Notes: generated from the sequence alone by a model not told the origin. Counted from the first letter of the stretch, positions 13,548 to 26,923 are shown. The stretch is 64,000 nt of DNA from Adiantum capillus-veneris (GCA_014529385.2 CM043970.1:41161279-41225278), one strand, 5' to 3'. Program-made: numbers and translations.

Positions 13548-13985
13548 CTTTGGAGGCTCATCAATGAGCTTGGAAATACCCTTAGATACACTTTGCATAG
13601 TGGTAGGTGGAGGGAGGGGTGTTTCCTTCCCTTGGTGAGGATTAAGGTGACAAGGGGGTGGGATGGTGTCACCACCACCTTCATGGTCTTTATTCATCTT
13701 TGTCATTGTTTTTGTTTTCCCTCTTTGTTCTCATCATTTTTGTTTTTCTCATACCTCTTTGAGTTGCTTCTTTGGAGGCTCATCAATAAGCTTGGAAATA
13801 CCCTTAGATACACTTTGCATAGTGGTAGGTGGAGGGAGGGGTGTTTCCTTCCCTTGGTGAGGATTAAGGTGACAAGGGGTGTGGGATGGGGTCACCACCA
13901 CCTTCTAGGTATTTATTCATCTTTGTCAATGTTTTTCTTTTCCCTTTTGTTATCATCATTTTTGTTTTTCTCATGCCCTTTGGTA
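13548..13985. repeat. Tandem duplication, 221-bp unit, two copies
   Basis: The phrase 'ttctttggaggctcatcaat' begins at 13548 and again 221 bp later. The copies share 'ccttagatacactttgcata', a purine-rich GGTGGAGGGAGGGG stretch, and 'gtttccttcccttggtgagg'. They differ by a few substitutions and one-base indels. The duplication creates a long plus-strand open frame (13593-14294) that repeats itself and is not a credible gene. Confidence 0.85.
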
Positions 13986-14085
13986 GCTTTCGCTTATTTC
14001 TCTTTACAACGCTCTTGTTGCTCATATGTTGTCATCGCTCAATTGCTTCACTCCCTCTACATTGTGTTACTCTCTTGTTGTGTTT

Positions 14086-14090
<5 letters not shown>

Positions 14091-14169
<79 letters not shown>
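14091..14169. repeat. Compound microsatellite (TG)20(AG)19
   Basis: An uninterrupted TG tract (14091-14130) switches directly to AG (14131-14169). The same TG-to-AG switch recurs at 50722-50786. Confidence 0.97.
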
Positions 14170-14172
<3 letters not shown>

Positions 14173-14330
14173 AATTATCATCCACAGAGGTCATATATGA
14201 CCCATGGGACCAAAAAGCACAACATTACAACAATTCCTTCTCAGTACGGGATAATACATATAAGTTAGGGACTGAGGGTCCATCCAGAGGGTAGAGCAGG
14301 TGAAAAGGGAGAACAAAAACCTAAGAACGG

Positions 14331-14423
14331 TCGGCTGAGGGGAGAGCCGGTTTGGGATTTTGAAACTCTTGGATGATCGCTTTGCCATCGCAATAGACTG
14401 CCCATTTACCTTGCTTAGGTGCT
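14331..14423 (-). pseudogene. C-terminal end of LINE ORF1-like gene, cut off by the Athila-like insertion
   Basis: On the minus strand the frame reads 'PKQGKWAVYCDGKAIIQEF' and ends with TAG near 14331. When the 16.3 kb retrotransposon (14424-30713) and one copy of its GTGCT duplication are removed, this joins in phase to the frame ending at 30714 (..'NMHEA'|'PKQGKW'..). 'GKWAVYCDGKAIIQEF' fits the conserved end of L1-type ORF1 proteins (K-x-A-x-x-x-x-G-x-x-A-x-x-x-x-D-x-x-I). In-phase continuity across the insertion is strong evidence that both parts were one gene. Confidence 0.6.
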
Positions 14424-15351
14424 TGTTAGCAGCAAGCTAACACAGATACCACGGATACATTTTTCAGAGATCTCATTGTAAAAACACTTATTATTTTGAT
14501 AAATGAGAATATTGTAACTCCTATTTTCTCGGATAAACCTTGTAATTGATGAGCCGGGGTTACAAGCTTCTAGATTGTATCAACTTGTCATTACCCATCT
14601 TTGATAGAACTCCCAAATTATTAGTTTTGACCACCAAAAACCTTGGCTAAGGTATAAAAGCCAATTTTTGTAAGTTATTATTAAGTTTTGGATAATGAAA
14701 TACACAGTGTGAGCTAACGACGCTCACCTCTCTCCTTCTCGTGCTTCCTACTCCGTCCTCGGTTATCACATTGCAGTCATTTTTGTTGCATTGCAACCGC
14801 AGGTAAGAGCTCTACGCATTGACGTAAGCACATCATAGTAATTTGTAGCTTTTGGCGTCGCCGACCCGCGGCCTAATTTCATCATAACTAGAAATTTGCA
14901 CTTTCAAATCTAAAACTAAGCATAGGCGGGTATTGGGGCATCATTGCTAAGCATTTAGATGCATTTTGGGTCGAAAACAACTAGGTCAAAAATCCATTGC
15001 TGTTAATAATCGCGATTTTGGCACTTGACCTAAAGTGGGATATGAGACCATAAGTATGTGTGCTTAGGTCTTATAAACATGTCCTAGAAGTTTCATTACG
15101 TTTGGATGTCATTTGATGCTGCAACAAATGTGATTTGTTTGCCGATGAGCGATTGGTTTTTAGTGATTTCTGTCACTTGAGTGTAGCATGAGTTAGATGC
15201 GATTTGTTAGTTGTTTCCCGAGAGATTGACACCCTCTTAAAGCCTTTATGCACTAGTCGAGTCAGCTTCATCCCATGGATTGACAATTTAATCGTGGTTC
15301 TCGCTAATACTGCAATAAGATAGGATAGTGAGGTTAGACACGTGTCCCACA
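14424..15351 (+). repeat. 5' LTR of the Athila-like element (928 bp)
   Basis: TGTTAGCAG...GTGTCCCACA, matching 29792-30713 along its whole length with scattered substitutions and a few small indels. The right end abuts the Asp-tRNA primer site. The LTR carries a TTAATAATCGCGATTTTGG motif near 15002, related to the palindromes in the leader. Confidence 0.9.
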
Positions 15352-15353
15352 TT

Positions 15354-15371
15354 TGGCGCCGTTGCCGGGGA
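15354..15371 (+). promoter_or_regulatory. Primer binding site (Asp-tRNA)
   Basis: TGGCGCCGTTGCCGGGGA lies two bases after the 5' LTR. It is complementary to the 3' end of Asp-tRNA, the primer used for minus-strand synthesis by Athila-type elements. Confidence 0.85.
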
Positions 15372-17261
15372 TCGAAGAGACCTAAACTAGGGAAAAATAC
15401 GAGTGTCTTGTGAAGTTATCCTTTAACTTCCTTTAGGATAGCCTATAGTTCAAAACTTTCTTTTAGAAACCGCATAGCCTAAGATTGTCGTCTTTTGCTG
15501 TGTAGAGGTAGCTTGGTAGTAATTGTACTTGTCGAGTGCCTTTAGGATTGTAGAAATGATTGATAGATGAGACAAGTCTTAAGATCAATGCTCAGAAAAC
15601 CATACAAGAAAACGAGCGGTTGTGGACACTTTCCACAACCCCATTGCATGAGAATCTAGGAGTAGGGTAAGTAGGATCCGAGGTGGATTTCAGAACATTG
15701 CTCTTTATAAAAGAATCATTGTGAGTTGTTATTGGAAGTTGCAGAATTTCAGGTCTACGGCTAGAAATACCACAAAAGGACTTCAAACCACTCAATCTGA
15801 CTGGAAAGTAAGCTTAAAAGTTGTCTGAACCAGTGGGTAAGCTGAAGGACACTTTGAGGTAAAAATTTCAAGAGTGGACCAAAACTCAGATTATTTACTT
15901 TTTCTTGACAATTTAGGCCAAATTAAGTTTTGGTTTGATTCATAGGCTTAAAATAGATCATAAAGAGACTGTCCTTGAAAAAAGTGCAAAAAATGGTTCA
16001 TTTCAAGCCTGAAGTTATTAATCGCGATTATTAACTTCTTCAACTCAAATTTGACCATGGTTCATACCATTAACTCATTGCATGTATACAAACAACTTTT
16101 GTAAAGGCACAAAAGATTTGGATCATTAAACTGGCAAAAAACTAGGTAAAAACTAAAGTTTGTACTGACTTTCCGAATCTTGAGTGTAAATTGGGAAATT
16201 TTTTTGTCCAAACTTGTTGAAATGTGATTCATAGGCTTATATTGATGTGATAAACATGTGCACATGCTCAATTGACCAAAAAGATGCAGAAAGTTGCTAG
16301 AAGTAAATAATCGTGATTATTTACATCGGTCCCATTTTTCAACTTTTTTGACCAAGTTGGCATACCACTAGCTTTACCATGTTGTTATAAGCCCACAAAG
16401 CAAATTTGGTAAGATTTGGATCATTGGATTAAAAATAGTGACCAACTTTGTCCAAACTTGATGAAACTTGGCTAGGGACCTTAACTTGAGGTGCTTAACA
16501 GATCTGTGTCAAACTTGGGACAAAAATTTACAAAAATATAGCTGGAGTAAATAATAGTGATTATTTACATCTCCATAAAAAATTGATAAATTTGCAAATT
16601 TGAGTATACCACATGGTCAAGCATATCAAGTAGACCCCACAAATCAATTTTGATGAGAATTGGATCACAAAAGTGAGACTTAAGCTAGATTCTTGAAATC
16701 AGATTTTACGGACACAAAACAGTTGATAAACTTGATCAGCTTTTGTCCAAACTTGTTAAAACTTGTCCAGGGACTTTAACAGGTTGTATACTTGCCAAAC
16801 TAAACCAAAAAGTGAAAAAAACTAGCAAAAGTAAATAATCACGATTATTTATATCTGCTACACAGGGACACCAGTTTTGACTTTTGAACTTGTATAGTGT
16901 TAGACCAGCATAATACAAAGCCACCGGGCAATTTTGGGTTCAATCGGATCCAAATTGGTACATGTTCACCCAGTTTCTAAGTTGCAGATTAATCCTTTGA
17001 TTTTTTTGCCAAAGTCAAATATGAAAGTCAATTGCTGACTCCCATAGCTCGATTTGAAGTGATACACATAGACCAATCACGACAGTTAGCAAAAACTCTA
17101 CTGTCTTTATAGAAGAATAGCTAACTCGATCAAATTTGTACAGGAATCAAGTTGCAGACGAGGAATCGGTAACTTGACAAAAAGTTGCAATCAAATCAAG
17201 TGGAAATTGACAACAAGTCAATCCAAAGGTAAGTACTCTATCCAGGGCTTCATAAGTCTAT
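15372..17261 (+). repeat. Leader of the Athila-like element with four diverged repeats, each with a palindrome
   Basis: The 1.9 kb between primer site and gag has no coding frame. It contains palindromes of the form TAAATAATCRYGATTATTTA at about 16011-16038 (variant arms), 16303-16324, 16547-16568 and 16831-16852, spaced 245-290 bp. The sequence between them is also related ('cttgtccaaacttgatgaaact', 'ggatcattggatt', 'gacaaaaa'), so this is a diverged tandem array with a hairpin per unit. Possible roles include packaging, dimerisation or translation control in the genomic RNA; none is shown. Confidence 0.75.
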
Positions 17262-20200
17262 ATGAACCTTAGATCTGATCGTGTACTAGGAAATCACGGC
17301 ATACTCGGAGAAACCTCTAGTAGAGTATCCACTGAAGAAAGCGTGAACCAAGGAAATTCCTTGCACACTATTCTTGAAGAAGTCTCAGACACTTTTTCAG
17401 ATTCAACATCTGAAATGTCTTCTTACTCAACTCACTCAAAAATCGGAGTGACAATGCGCTATAAGCATATACTCTCATTTTATAAGACTAATCGCGCCAT
17501 GGAGCTCAGGTTTACTTGGACCCTAACGAGGAGTATGCTATTCACATTGATGACCATGGTATTGAGTTCGAAGAAGAGATTAGGGCAAACAAACAAGGAA
17601 AAATATACATGGACAGAAACGGAACTCAGTATGTACAAGTCGAAAACCCTGACGTGATAGACAAATGGGGGTTAGAAGTAAACACCATAATCCCAGATAT
17701 GTCAGCAAAAGAAGGACCACCAACTTCAGAATTCGAGGGATACGATCAAGTAGATTTGAAGCCTTTGAAACGGCTTAATACGTATAATCCTAGGATCTGA
17801 GTCTATTGTTGGGAGGATAGAAACGTAAAAGATCTTCTATGGACTTCGCATGCCAAATCAGGACAACTAACGACCATGAAGATCATCTATATCTTCAAGA
17901 TCAAAGGTAACGAATCAGCAGACCTTCCAGCCTATCTGTTTAGGGGTTGTTATAAGAACAACTTTGTTATGATGACTCCTGAGGAGGTAGAACAAACCAA
18001 ATACCAAGGGTATTCCATAAGGGATTGGTTATTGGGACAAAAACAATTCCAAAAGATGAACACTGTGAGAGATCATCTGAGAGTAATGTTAAGAAACCAA
18101 AAACCACCTCATCATGAAGAAAACCGGGTGACACTAAGGCCAGTCCAGAGCTACACGAGTCACTATTTCCAACAGACTGGTTTGAAGAACTCGAAACATG
18201 AACAACTTCCAGGAGACCGGGAGTTGAACCAAACACACGTGTCAGACTAGTTGATTTTTAGAAATGGGTTAGAAATTACAGTGGATTAAGGGATCCATAC
18301 GACCAATTAGCTAGCTTAAAGCAAGTGCTAAGATCAGAACGTATATTCGATTTTCATACTCAATTCGAGGGGTTTGGAATGACATTAGAAGGAAAAGCAT
18401 TGACATGGTTCCAAAACATTCCACCAAGGTCAATCATGGACTTGAACACATTATCTCAAGGATTTGTAGCTGCTTGTTCCAAAATGGGGATCAAACATAA
18501 TACGGTAGCTCAAATCTACATCTTTAAACACAAACATCGTGAGTCTGTAAGGGATTGTGCAACTCGAATGAAACAATACATTGCCAGATGCCCAGGGCTA
18601 GAGATACCTGCAGAAGAGCGACTCGTATCTTTGTTTCTAGAGGGACTGCTAAACAAATAACTTCATGCTATACTCTATAGTAAGAAGCATACAACCCTAG
18701 AAGAGTGTGTGTCAGATACTATTGACTTAGGAGACAATTGTGATATTTTCAACGAAAAAGATGTTCCTAAGGATAACCAAAGCGAGAAAGAGCATCCACT
18801 AAACCAGCACAAGTGGGAACGGCTGCTGCACCACCACTTTCAACCATAGAAGATATGCTCAAAAGGATGAACGACATGATGAACAACATGCAAAAAGCAC
18901 CTATGAGAGGACCATGACAAGGGATATCTCAATAGGGACAACCAATTAGGCCACAAAAATGGTGTGCAATAGAGGGTAAATGGACCAACCATGAGACCCA
19001 CGAGTGCTACTTCCAACCAAAGTATGATGGGAATGTTCAGTACGTGCCTATGAGGCCACAATGACAACCCATGTATAGATATCAGCCTAATATGGCCCAA
19101 GCTCAAAGACCACCGATGGGTATGGAAAGACCTCAACCTGTGTTGGGTCAAAAATCTCTGTATCCAGGACATAATGTAGTGCATGTAAAGTATATACACT
19201 CCGAAGGAGTCATAGATGTGAACAAGCATTAGTGCCTGTTACACCCTATGCGGAGCCTAGTCCATCTACAGTAATGGTAGAAGGAGATTGGTATAATTCA
19301 CATCCACCACCAATGGAAGAACCTGTGACTTATGCTCCACCAGAGCTTGCACCAATGTATTATGTAGCTAATCAAGGTGTCAGACCTCCCATGGTAAGAC
19401 CCATGATTAAGCCAAGAACGGAAAATTGTCGCAACTGTGGTGCGGATGATCATTGGAAAAATGAATGCCTAGAGCCTGACAAAAACCTCAAGCGAGTTAA
19501 AGCCTATTGCATACAATGTTGCAAAAAGGGAGGACACTTCCCAAAAGATTGCCCTAAAAATCCTTTAAACAAGGGTAAAATAGTAGTAAATGTAGTCCAA
19601 GTGATACCTAGTAGCTCATCTGAGAGTGAACCGATTGTTCTAATCAAGGTAATCACTAGAGCTCAGCCTAAAGAAAAGAAACACAACTCCTCTGATGATT
19701 TGAAAAATACAAAAGTTTCCTCTCAAAGGATCAAAAGAAGCAGAAGCAAAAGATATGAGATGAGAAAACAAAAACAACGGACTGAAATGGAGGAGAAAGC
19801 AAAAAAGCTATTCCAGGAAAAGGTAAAAGAAACTGGAAGTGAAGTCAAGGAAACAACCGTGAAATCTGGAGGATCAATTTTGGTTGATAAAATTTTTGAG
19901 CCTATTAATGCAGCCTTGGAAGCCTGCCAAGCAGGACTTAAAGCAGGCCAAAACATGGAAAACAAATGGAAAAACTATCCTTCTCTAGACATGGAAGCAG
20001 CTAATCTTGAAGCTTATCAAAATTTGGTAAGAATCACGCAAGGGATGCTAGAAAAACAAAAACACAAGCTCGAAAGTATGGCAAAACCTGAGGAGCTTGT
20101 GGTAAGAGACACTAAAGAAAAATCCGATGTGGTGGTAGAACCTCACCTTGAAACAAAAGAAACAGAACTTATAGTGCCGGACATCGAAGATGCCTTAGAC

Positions 20201-20545
20201 GGAATTCCATTCGTATGGCTAGGACATTTATGGAAAAAAGTTAGAGAGATCAATGATGGGAGCCTAACTTTAAAGTCAGCTCCTATAGAGGAAGTTTGGT
20301 TTGACAACCTACCTTCTGATATGAACATGGATGTACAATCCTTGTACAGAGATTGCGGATCTGAAGCTTCAGGAATGTCTAAACCATTGACCTTGAAAAC
20401 ATTACCCTCTTATTTGGGAGATAAAGATGATGAATCCATAGTGTGTAAGACCACTCAAGTAAAAAGAGCTGAACAGACCCTAGAAGTAGATAACATTCAT
20501 TCAATCATGTCTACACCCATCCAATGCACTCTTACCTTGGGATAA
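17262..20545 (+). pseudogene. gag of the Athila-like element
   Basis: It starts MNLRSDRVLGNHG at 17262 and continues through several frames with stops. The capsid-like core lies at about 18290-18660 ('FDFHTQFEGFGMTLEGKALT', 'WFQNIPP', 'RDCATRMKQYIARCPG'), matching the retrotransposon gag domain. The long frame 19232-20545 carries two zinc knuckles, CRNCGADDHWKNEC and CIQCCKKGGHFPKDC (the second has one extra residue), followed by a Lys/Glu-rich tail. Premature stops at 17800 (TGA), 18660 (TAA) and within 18900-19070 sit where Arg or Gln would be expected. The gene is inactive as it stands. Confidence 0.8.
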
Positions 20546-21742
20546 CTGTTAAAACTTAGACCATATTTATGGAATGATCTATAGAAAACCATAGAGAAGG
20601 TGGGGATAACGGGGCTAATCTCAAAAAAATTGGGAAAATTGAAAAACAAAATGGACAACAAGAGATTCGATCTGTTCCAATGAACAAAGTCAGAGAATAT
20701 TACTAAGGGGAAGAAGGAAACACAACCCTTCCAGTGAAATATAATGATATTGAAACCATGGCAATATTGGATAGTGGAGTAGGCATATCCATAGCCACGA
20801 AAGTAGTATGGGAATCCTAAGGACAACCAACCATTAGACAAACTCGAATGAAATTGCAATTGGCTGATGGACACATTGAGAGACCATTAGGGTTGCTTGA
20901 AAAAGTGATATTCAATTTGACAACATACTTTTGCCAGAGTAGACTTTGGGAAAAAACTCAATTATGAAATTATATTGGGAAGACCTTTCATGTGACAGGT
21001 ACAACTTATCCAAGATTGGGAAAACAATTATATGTACTTGAAGTAAGTGGGATCTATAACAAGGGTAAATCTAAAAGATCACACTTATAGAGATGTCTTG
21101 AAAACACCCATACAAGAGTTTGATTCAATCTCTTCGGCTGAAACTAAGCTTCCATCCTGGTTGAACAAAGACACTCCTATTTGGATGTGTGGAGCTTCAT
21201 AAAATGGGAGTTTAAAATGAGAAGAATGTATTTCAGAAAGGGATTGCACAGATGAAGCCTATGTACCTGAACCCTTTCCAGAGCATTTGTTTGAGCCATT
21301 TGAGTGGGCTCAAATTTTAGCGACAATGGATGTATGTGTGAATACGTCTATGCCTACTCAATTTTGCAATGAGGATGGCTACGACATAATTCCCATCCAA
21401 ATGATTTCAATCCTCAATAGTGAAGATGAAAATGACGAACTCAAGGACTTGATGAAAGTTCAACAAGAATTTTCAGACCTCTACTACGATGCAACAGATG
21501 AGTTAGACGAACACTCAGCTACCTCAAAAGATTTGGTGTCAGAAAAAGAATATGTGAGAGCTAATCTACTCTTGAAAGGAAGGGAGGAAATTTTTTTTGA
21601 CTTTCTTAACCAAAAATCAAGAAGACAAAAATGGTATAGACGAAAAAGAGACACCAGAAATGTGAAAACACGACCTATGCCATCAGTCTCCAGTAGAACA
21701 CAATTCCTGATTTTAGATGCATTACATCATCCAGAGTCTTAA
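20546..21742 (+). pseudogene. Protease and adjoining segment of the Athila-like element
   Basis: At about 20735-20810 the frame reads 'LPVKYNDIETMAILDSGVGI', containing the D-S-G of a retropepsin, followed by 'KLQLADGHIERPLGLLEKV', the usual flap-to-C-terminal pattern. A TAA and further stops break it. The frame 21287-21742 (151 codons, 'MFEPFEWAQILATMDVCVN' through 'LDALHHPES') resembles the poorly conserved linker before RT. No RT follows before the Copia insertion. Confidence 0.65.
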
Positions 21743-22025
21743 TGATTTACGAAAAGCACACAAGTAAGTTCTCTCAACATTTTCAATTTTTGATTTTGAA
21801 AAATCTTCTCGTAAACACAAGAAATCATACACTAATAGCACTCTCTCAAAATTGTATGATTTTCAAAGTCCTACACATATACCATTCCACAGAGAACAAC
21901 ACAGTTACATAAATTCAACGCACATGGCTTACTTATCAACTCGATTACCATCTATTTTTTGATACACAGTATGGCTTAAAAAAAAATAAAGTACTTATCT
22001 GCATTCTGTAGCATTGTGCCAATAC

Positions 22026-22252
22026 TGTTGGAATTAGGGTTGCAGAGAAACACACACAGCTTGGAGAAGACGAAGGAAGCTCAAGGCACACAATAGAGAG
22101 TGTGTTACTTAGTGTGCAATGGAAAGATGGATAGCCCTAGAGTGATGGGCGTATATACAATGCACGGGGGAAAAAACCTCCTAAAGAGGGAAAAAATGCC
22201 CCGGCGGTCCTAGTGTGTTCACACACATCACTACCACATGTATATGGTAACA
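22026..22252 (-). repeat. 3' LTR of Copia copy 1
   Basis: 227 bp, on the plus strand TGTTGGAATTAGGG...ATATGGTAACA. It has the same length and, by eye, the same sequence as 26926-27152. Confidence 0.95.
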
Positions 22253-22327
22253 AATCCCCCCTGGAGTGATGCGGTGAACGAGAGCTGGCACATGAGTAAA
22301 GGGAAGTGCCATGCTCTGAGGACAGGA

Positions 22328-25300
22328 TCAGTCCACAAAGGGGAGTAAGCCCAAAGCTTTGTGGAAAGCTTCAAGATTCTCACGAGACAAAGCCTTTGTG
22401 AAAAGATCTGCAAGGTTGTCCTGTGTTGGCACATAGGCCAAGTTGATCTCTCCTGCTGAGAGCCTCTCCCTGACATAGTGGTAATGCACCTCAATGTGCT
22501 TTGTGCGAGATGAAAAACTGGGTTCCTCGCAACTGCCAATGCGCTCTGACTGTCAGTGTAGATAGTGTTGGCAGTGTCCTGTCCAACACCCAAATCAGTC
22601 ATAAGGCGTCTGAGCCATACACACTCAACCGTAGCTATGAAGACTGCCCTGTACTTAGCCTCACAACTCGAAGTGGCCACAGTAGGTTGCTTCTTGCTCA
22701 ACCATGATATACATGAACTGCCAAGCATGAAACAAAAACCACTTGTGGACACTCTCGTGTCAAAACAACCAGCCAATCTGAGTCCGAAAAAGCATGTAAG
22801 TCTGGCGGCAATGATCCCCCCTTGGGATAAAACAAGCCAAGATGTAAAGTGCCACTAAGGTAGCGGAAAATCCTCTTGACAACCTGCCAATGCTTAGACC
22901 CTGGGCTATGCATAAATCTGCTGACCTGTGAGACTACAAACTGAATATCCGGCCTCGTGTTGCATACATAAATGAGGCAGCCAACAGCAGTTTGGTAAAG
23001 AGTGACATCAGCAGGATCACCAGCATCATGTAGACTCAACTTCAAACCTATTTCCATGGGAGTGGCAATAGGTTTGCAATCCTCAAGTCCAAACTTACAT
23101 AGCAATGTCTCTATGTAACTTTTCTGACACAAGGCAATACCACCATCACACTGCTTAAACTGTATACCCAAATAATGATGCAACAGCCCCAAATCTTTCA
23201 TCTTGAAAGTAGCATTCAGATCTGCCTTAAATTCAGCAATATGTCTCTCATTTGGTCCAGTGATCAGCAAATCATCAACATAAAGAACCACGATGAGAAA
23301 TACATCACCCTCACGCTTTACATACAATGTGCTTTCTGTTGGACTGTTACGAAAGCCTTGTTTGACCAAATGAGTGTCAGCTTTCTCATACCAAGCATTA
23401 GGAGATTGCTTCAACCCATAAAAAGCCTTGTTACATTTGCATACTTTGTCCTCTTGTCCTTTTATGACAAAACCGCGAGGCTGCGTTACATAAACTTCCT
23501 CAAATATGTCACCATTCAAGAAAGCAGTAACAATGTCTGATTGATGTACATCCCAACCAAAATGAGCTGCCAATGCACATAGAAAATGCACAGTAGTCAT
23601 ACGACAAGTGGGAGCAAAAGTGTCTTCATAATCTATGCCTTTTTGCTGTGCATAACCCTTTGCAACAAGTCGAGCCTTATGGCGATCGATCTCACCATCC
23701 GGTTTGCGTTTCAACTTGTAAACCCACTTCGTACCAATGGCGTTTTTGCCAGGAGGCAAATCACATAAAGTCCATGTGTCATTTTCTATAAGTGCATCAT
23801 ATTCTGATTGCATGGCAGCCATCCAATTTTTTGAATTTTGTGCTTCATCAAAAGTCAGAGGCTCCTCAACATCATGTAAGCTAGACACAGCCCAAACATA
23901 ACAATCTGATGCATAAGATGCATGGCGAGAGCCTGAACGAGTACGACTAGACAAAGGTGCATCCAATTTACTGTCATGCAAAGTGTGCACCAGCCATTTT
24001 GGCATGCCTCTAGCCTGCTCATTTTCAGCCCTTTCCTCATCAAGTACATCATGTACATCTGCATCAGTAATAGGCTGATCTAAAACATTTTCAGAAACCC
24101 CCATAGGCTGTACATTTGCCTCATTGGAACTTACATTCGTATTTCCACCACTGAAAAGAGGCAACAAAGTGTCATAAATGTCCTGTGAGCTTACATTACT
24201 GTCTCTAGTACATGACAGCAAGGGTTGAAAAGAATCTTCCACAAACACTACATCCCAAGAAACCAGAATACGTTTTGTTTGCGGATGATACAACCTGTAA
24301 CCTTTGCTTTCAGCACTATAACCAACAAAAATACATTTGACAGCCTTATCATCCAATTTTCTACGCTGCACTTGTGGCACCAAAGCATATGCCAAACAGC
24401 CAAAAACACGCATGTGCTCAATAGAAGGCTTTCTATCATGCCATGCTTCATATGGAGTAATAGACTGCAAAGCTTTCGCAGGACACCTGTTTACTACATA
24501 AGTGGCACACATGATGGCCTCAAGCCAAAAAGAACGCGGTAAAGCTTGACTTTTGACCATACATCGTGCCATTTCCGTCAGTGACCTGTTTTTCCTCTCA
24601 GCAACACCATTTTGTTGAGGTGTATAAGGCATTGTACATTGGTGTTTTATCCCACGACTAGCCTGAAATGCATTAAATTCATGAGACATATACTCCCCCC
24701 CTCTATCGGAACAGAGGGTGCCCATAGTACATTTCGAGACATTTTCAGCCATAGCCAGAAATTGTTTGAAGCACATAAAAACTTCGGACTTCACTTTAAG
24801 CGGAAATACCCATGCATGCCTTGAGTAATCATCAATGAAAGTCACGAAGTACAGGTAATTGCCCAAGGACGGAGTTTGCATGGGCCCACAAACATCACTA
24901 TGCACAAGCTGCAACCTGCATGTGGCCCGAACTGAACCATCCTTTGGAAATTTAGAACGCTGCATCTTACCCAAAATACAGCCTTCACAAACATGTTTGA
25001 CAGGTGCTTCAAGAGGCGGTAAAGAAGCAACCATATCAGATTTCTGCAAACGCAGCAAACTGGCAAAATTCAGATGACCAAAACGTGCATGCCAAAGTTT
25101 TGCATCTGAAATAGCCCTTGAATCTGCAATAGCATTTGCAAAATTTTGTCCACACTTGTCATACAAAGTGAGCTTATACAGCCCACGGCACAAAAGGCCA
25201 GATGCAACAATTTCATCACCAAAACTGAGATCATGAATTGTACATCTGTCATCCACAAATTTGACTACAAGTCCAAGTCTAGCAAGTGCGGATACAGATA

Positions 25301-26610
25301 AGAGATTCTTCTTGATCCCAGGTACATAAAGTGCATCAACAAGTGTGAAGGAACTGCCATTAGTAGCAGTGAGCACAATCTTTCCAACTCCTTGAACTGG
25401 ATAAGAGGCATTGTTGGCACAAGTGACTGAATTCCCATGAGGGACAGACTCGAGAGAGGTAAACAAGTCACGATGTGAGGTAATGTGCTTTGTAACATTA
25501 CTGTCGAAATACCACACATGTGAATCTGCAGCAACTGACAAGCATGCATCATGGACAACAGGTTTGTAAGTGCACTCTGCGCTAAAAGCCCATTCTGCAT
25601 CAGCATCAACATTACAGTCTCCTTTCACAGAAGACTCAACAATGGCTGCGTTTGTAGTGGAACCAGCATTTGCAGTGGAACCACCCTCTTTCTTCTTAGC
25701 CCCTTTGGCCTTCAACTTAGGACACGACTTGATCAAGTGATCATTGGCTTTACAATAATGGCAATGCATCTTCTTTTTGCCCTTATCACCAGAATTACCA
25801 GACGAAGTGCTGCCAGCAGAAGCATTAGGAACATAATTTTTGCCACTCGCAGCAGAACCATAAGAAGTGGCTGCATTGCTGTTACCACCCTTTCTTTGAG
25901 AAGCAATAAAAGCCTGTTCAACTGCACGCTATCTAGTCCTGTTTTTTCTGGACAGTGACTCTTGCCACAGCAATGTGCATAATGCATCAAAGTTGACAAC
26001 TTCTGGATTTCCTTGGGTCATGAGTCCAAGTACTAGCAAAAGTCTGGTAGGAATCTGGTAAGGCATCAAGAACAGTCTGCACAAGGGAACTGTCAGAAAT
26101 GACTTCACCTGCAGAAATAAGCTGCTCATTGATATCCTTGACACTAGCAAGGAAAGTGTCCATATCATCTTTCTCATGCATAATCTTAGACTCCAACTCT
26201 TTACGCAGCAAAGCAATTTTAGCCTCATTGCAGCTTGCATAAAGACCTGTTAAAATATCCCAAGCCTGTTTTGCAGATTTTGCTGAACGGATGTGAGGAA
26301 CAATGGTGCGCTTCACAGACAACGCAATCAATGCATGAGCCTGCGCATCCTTAACATCGCAACGAGCTTGTTCTGCCGTAGGCAAAACAACTCTAACAGC
26401 TGCAATCGTTGCAGCAAGACCTGCAACATCCTCAACATCACCTACATGCTCAGAACCAGGACGTACATCGATGCCCTGCACAATGTTCCAGACACCCTTT
26501 GACACAAGAACATGTTGCATCATATAAGCCCACATAGGGTAGTTGTCCCCATCCAACCTATCCTCAGCAGCAAACATCTTGAACACATCTGTGTTGTTGT
26601 TGTCAGCCAT
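22328..26610 (-). pseudogene. gag-pol of Copia copy 1, nearly intact but with frameshifts and one stop
   Basis: Starts MADNNNTDVFKMF at 26610. The gag is a UBN2-like capsid with the CCHC knuckle CHYCKANDHLIKSC at about 25763-25722. Protease: 'WYFDSNVTKHITSH', where the active-site D-S-G-A has become D-S-N-V. Integrase: 'WHARFGHLN' and 'CEGCILGK' (HHCC), 'VHSDVCGPM', 'CSDRGGEYMS', 'NGVAERKNRSL' (D,D,E). RT: 'LYVDDLLITG'. RNase H: 'FSDSDW', 'EAKYRAVF', 'YTDSQSALAVARNP'. The end reads 'KALGLLPFVD' then TGA at 22328. Defects: a frameshift near 26020, TAG at 25929-25931 (CAG expected), a frameshift near 22700-22780 in RNase H, and another near 22515. The central frame (25769-22698) is open for 1023 codons. 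Confidence 0.9.
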
Positions 26611-26911
26611 GGTAAATGCTGCCCTGATGTGAAAACTGCCCGAAAATAGGAGAAATAGAGCGGGAACAACCTGTGCTATATAGCACAAACCGTAGAAGAC
26701 TGTAAGGCACCTGTTATGCAGAAAATGGCAGTGACAGAAATTCTGCACAAAATGACGAAATAGCCTGTGCAGTACTGCCTCTAGTGGAAACGGAGGCCGA
26801 AATGAGCCCAAATCAAAACCTGCAAACGCTCGCCAAAGCTCACTGAAATCGGAGAAAGTGAGCAGGCGTGTGCTGGAGCAGCTGGCGACTAACCCCGGGA
26901 GGACGTGACCT

Positions 26912-26923
26912 GCTCTGATACCA
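26912..26923 (-). promoter_or_regulatory. Primer binding site of Copia copy 1 (iMet-tRNA)
   Basis: Minus strand TGGTATCAGAGC, two bases inside the 5' LTR. It is complementary to the 3' end of initiator Met-tRNA, as in most plant Copia elements. Confidence 0.9.

Noticed and set aside
13593-14294. 233-codon plus-strand frame
   Set aside because: It is created by the 221-bp tandem duplication and ends in a microsatellite; the protein repeats itself and has no family motif.
16011-16860. CRISPR-like array or centromeric satellite
   Set aside because: The units are diverged, only four, and lie between a primer site and gag of a retrotransposon. CRISPR is not expected in a nuclear plant genome.
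22231-22776. 181-codon minus-strand frame as a separate gene
   Set aside because: It is RNase H of the Copia polyprotein in a shifted frame, running into LTR sequence.
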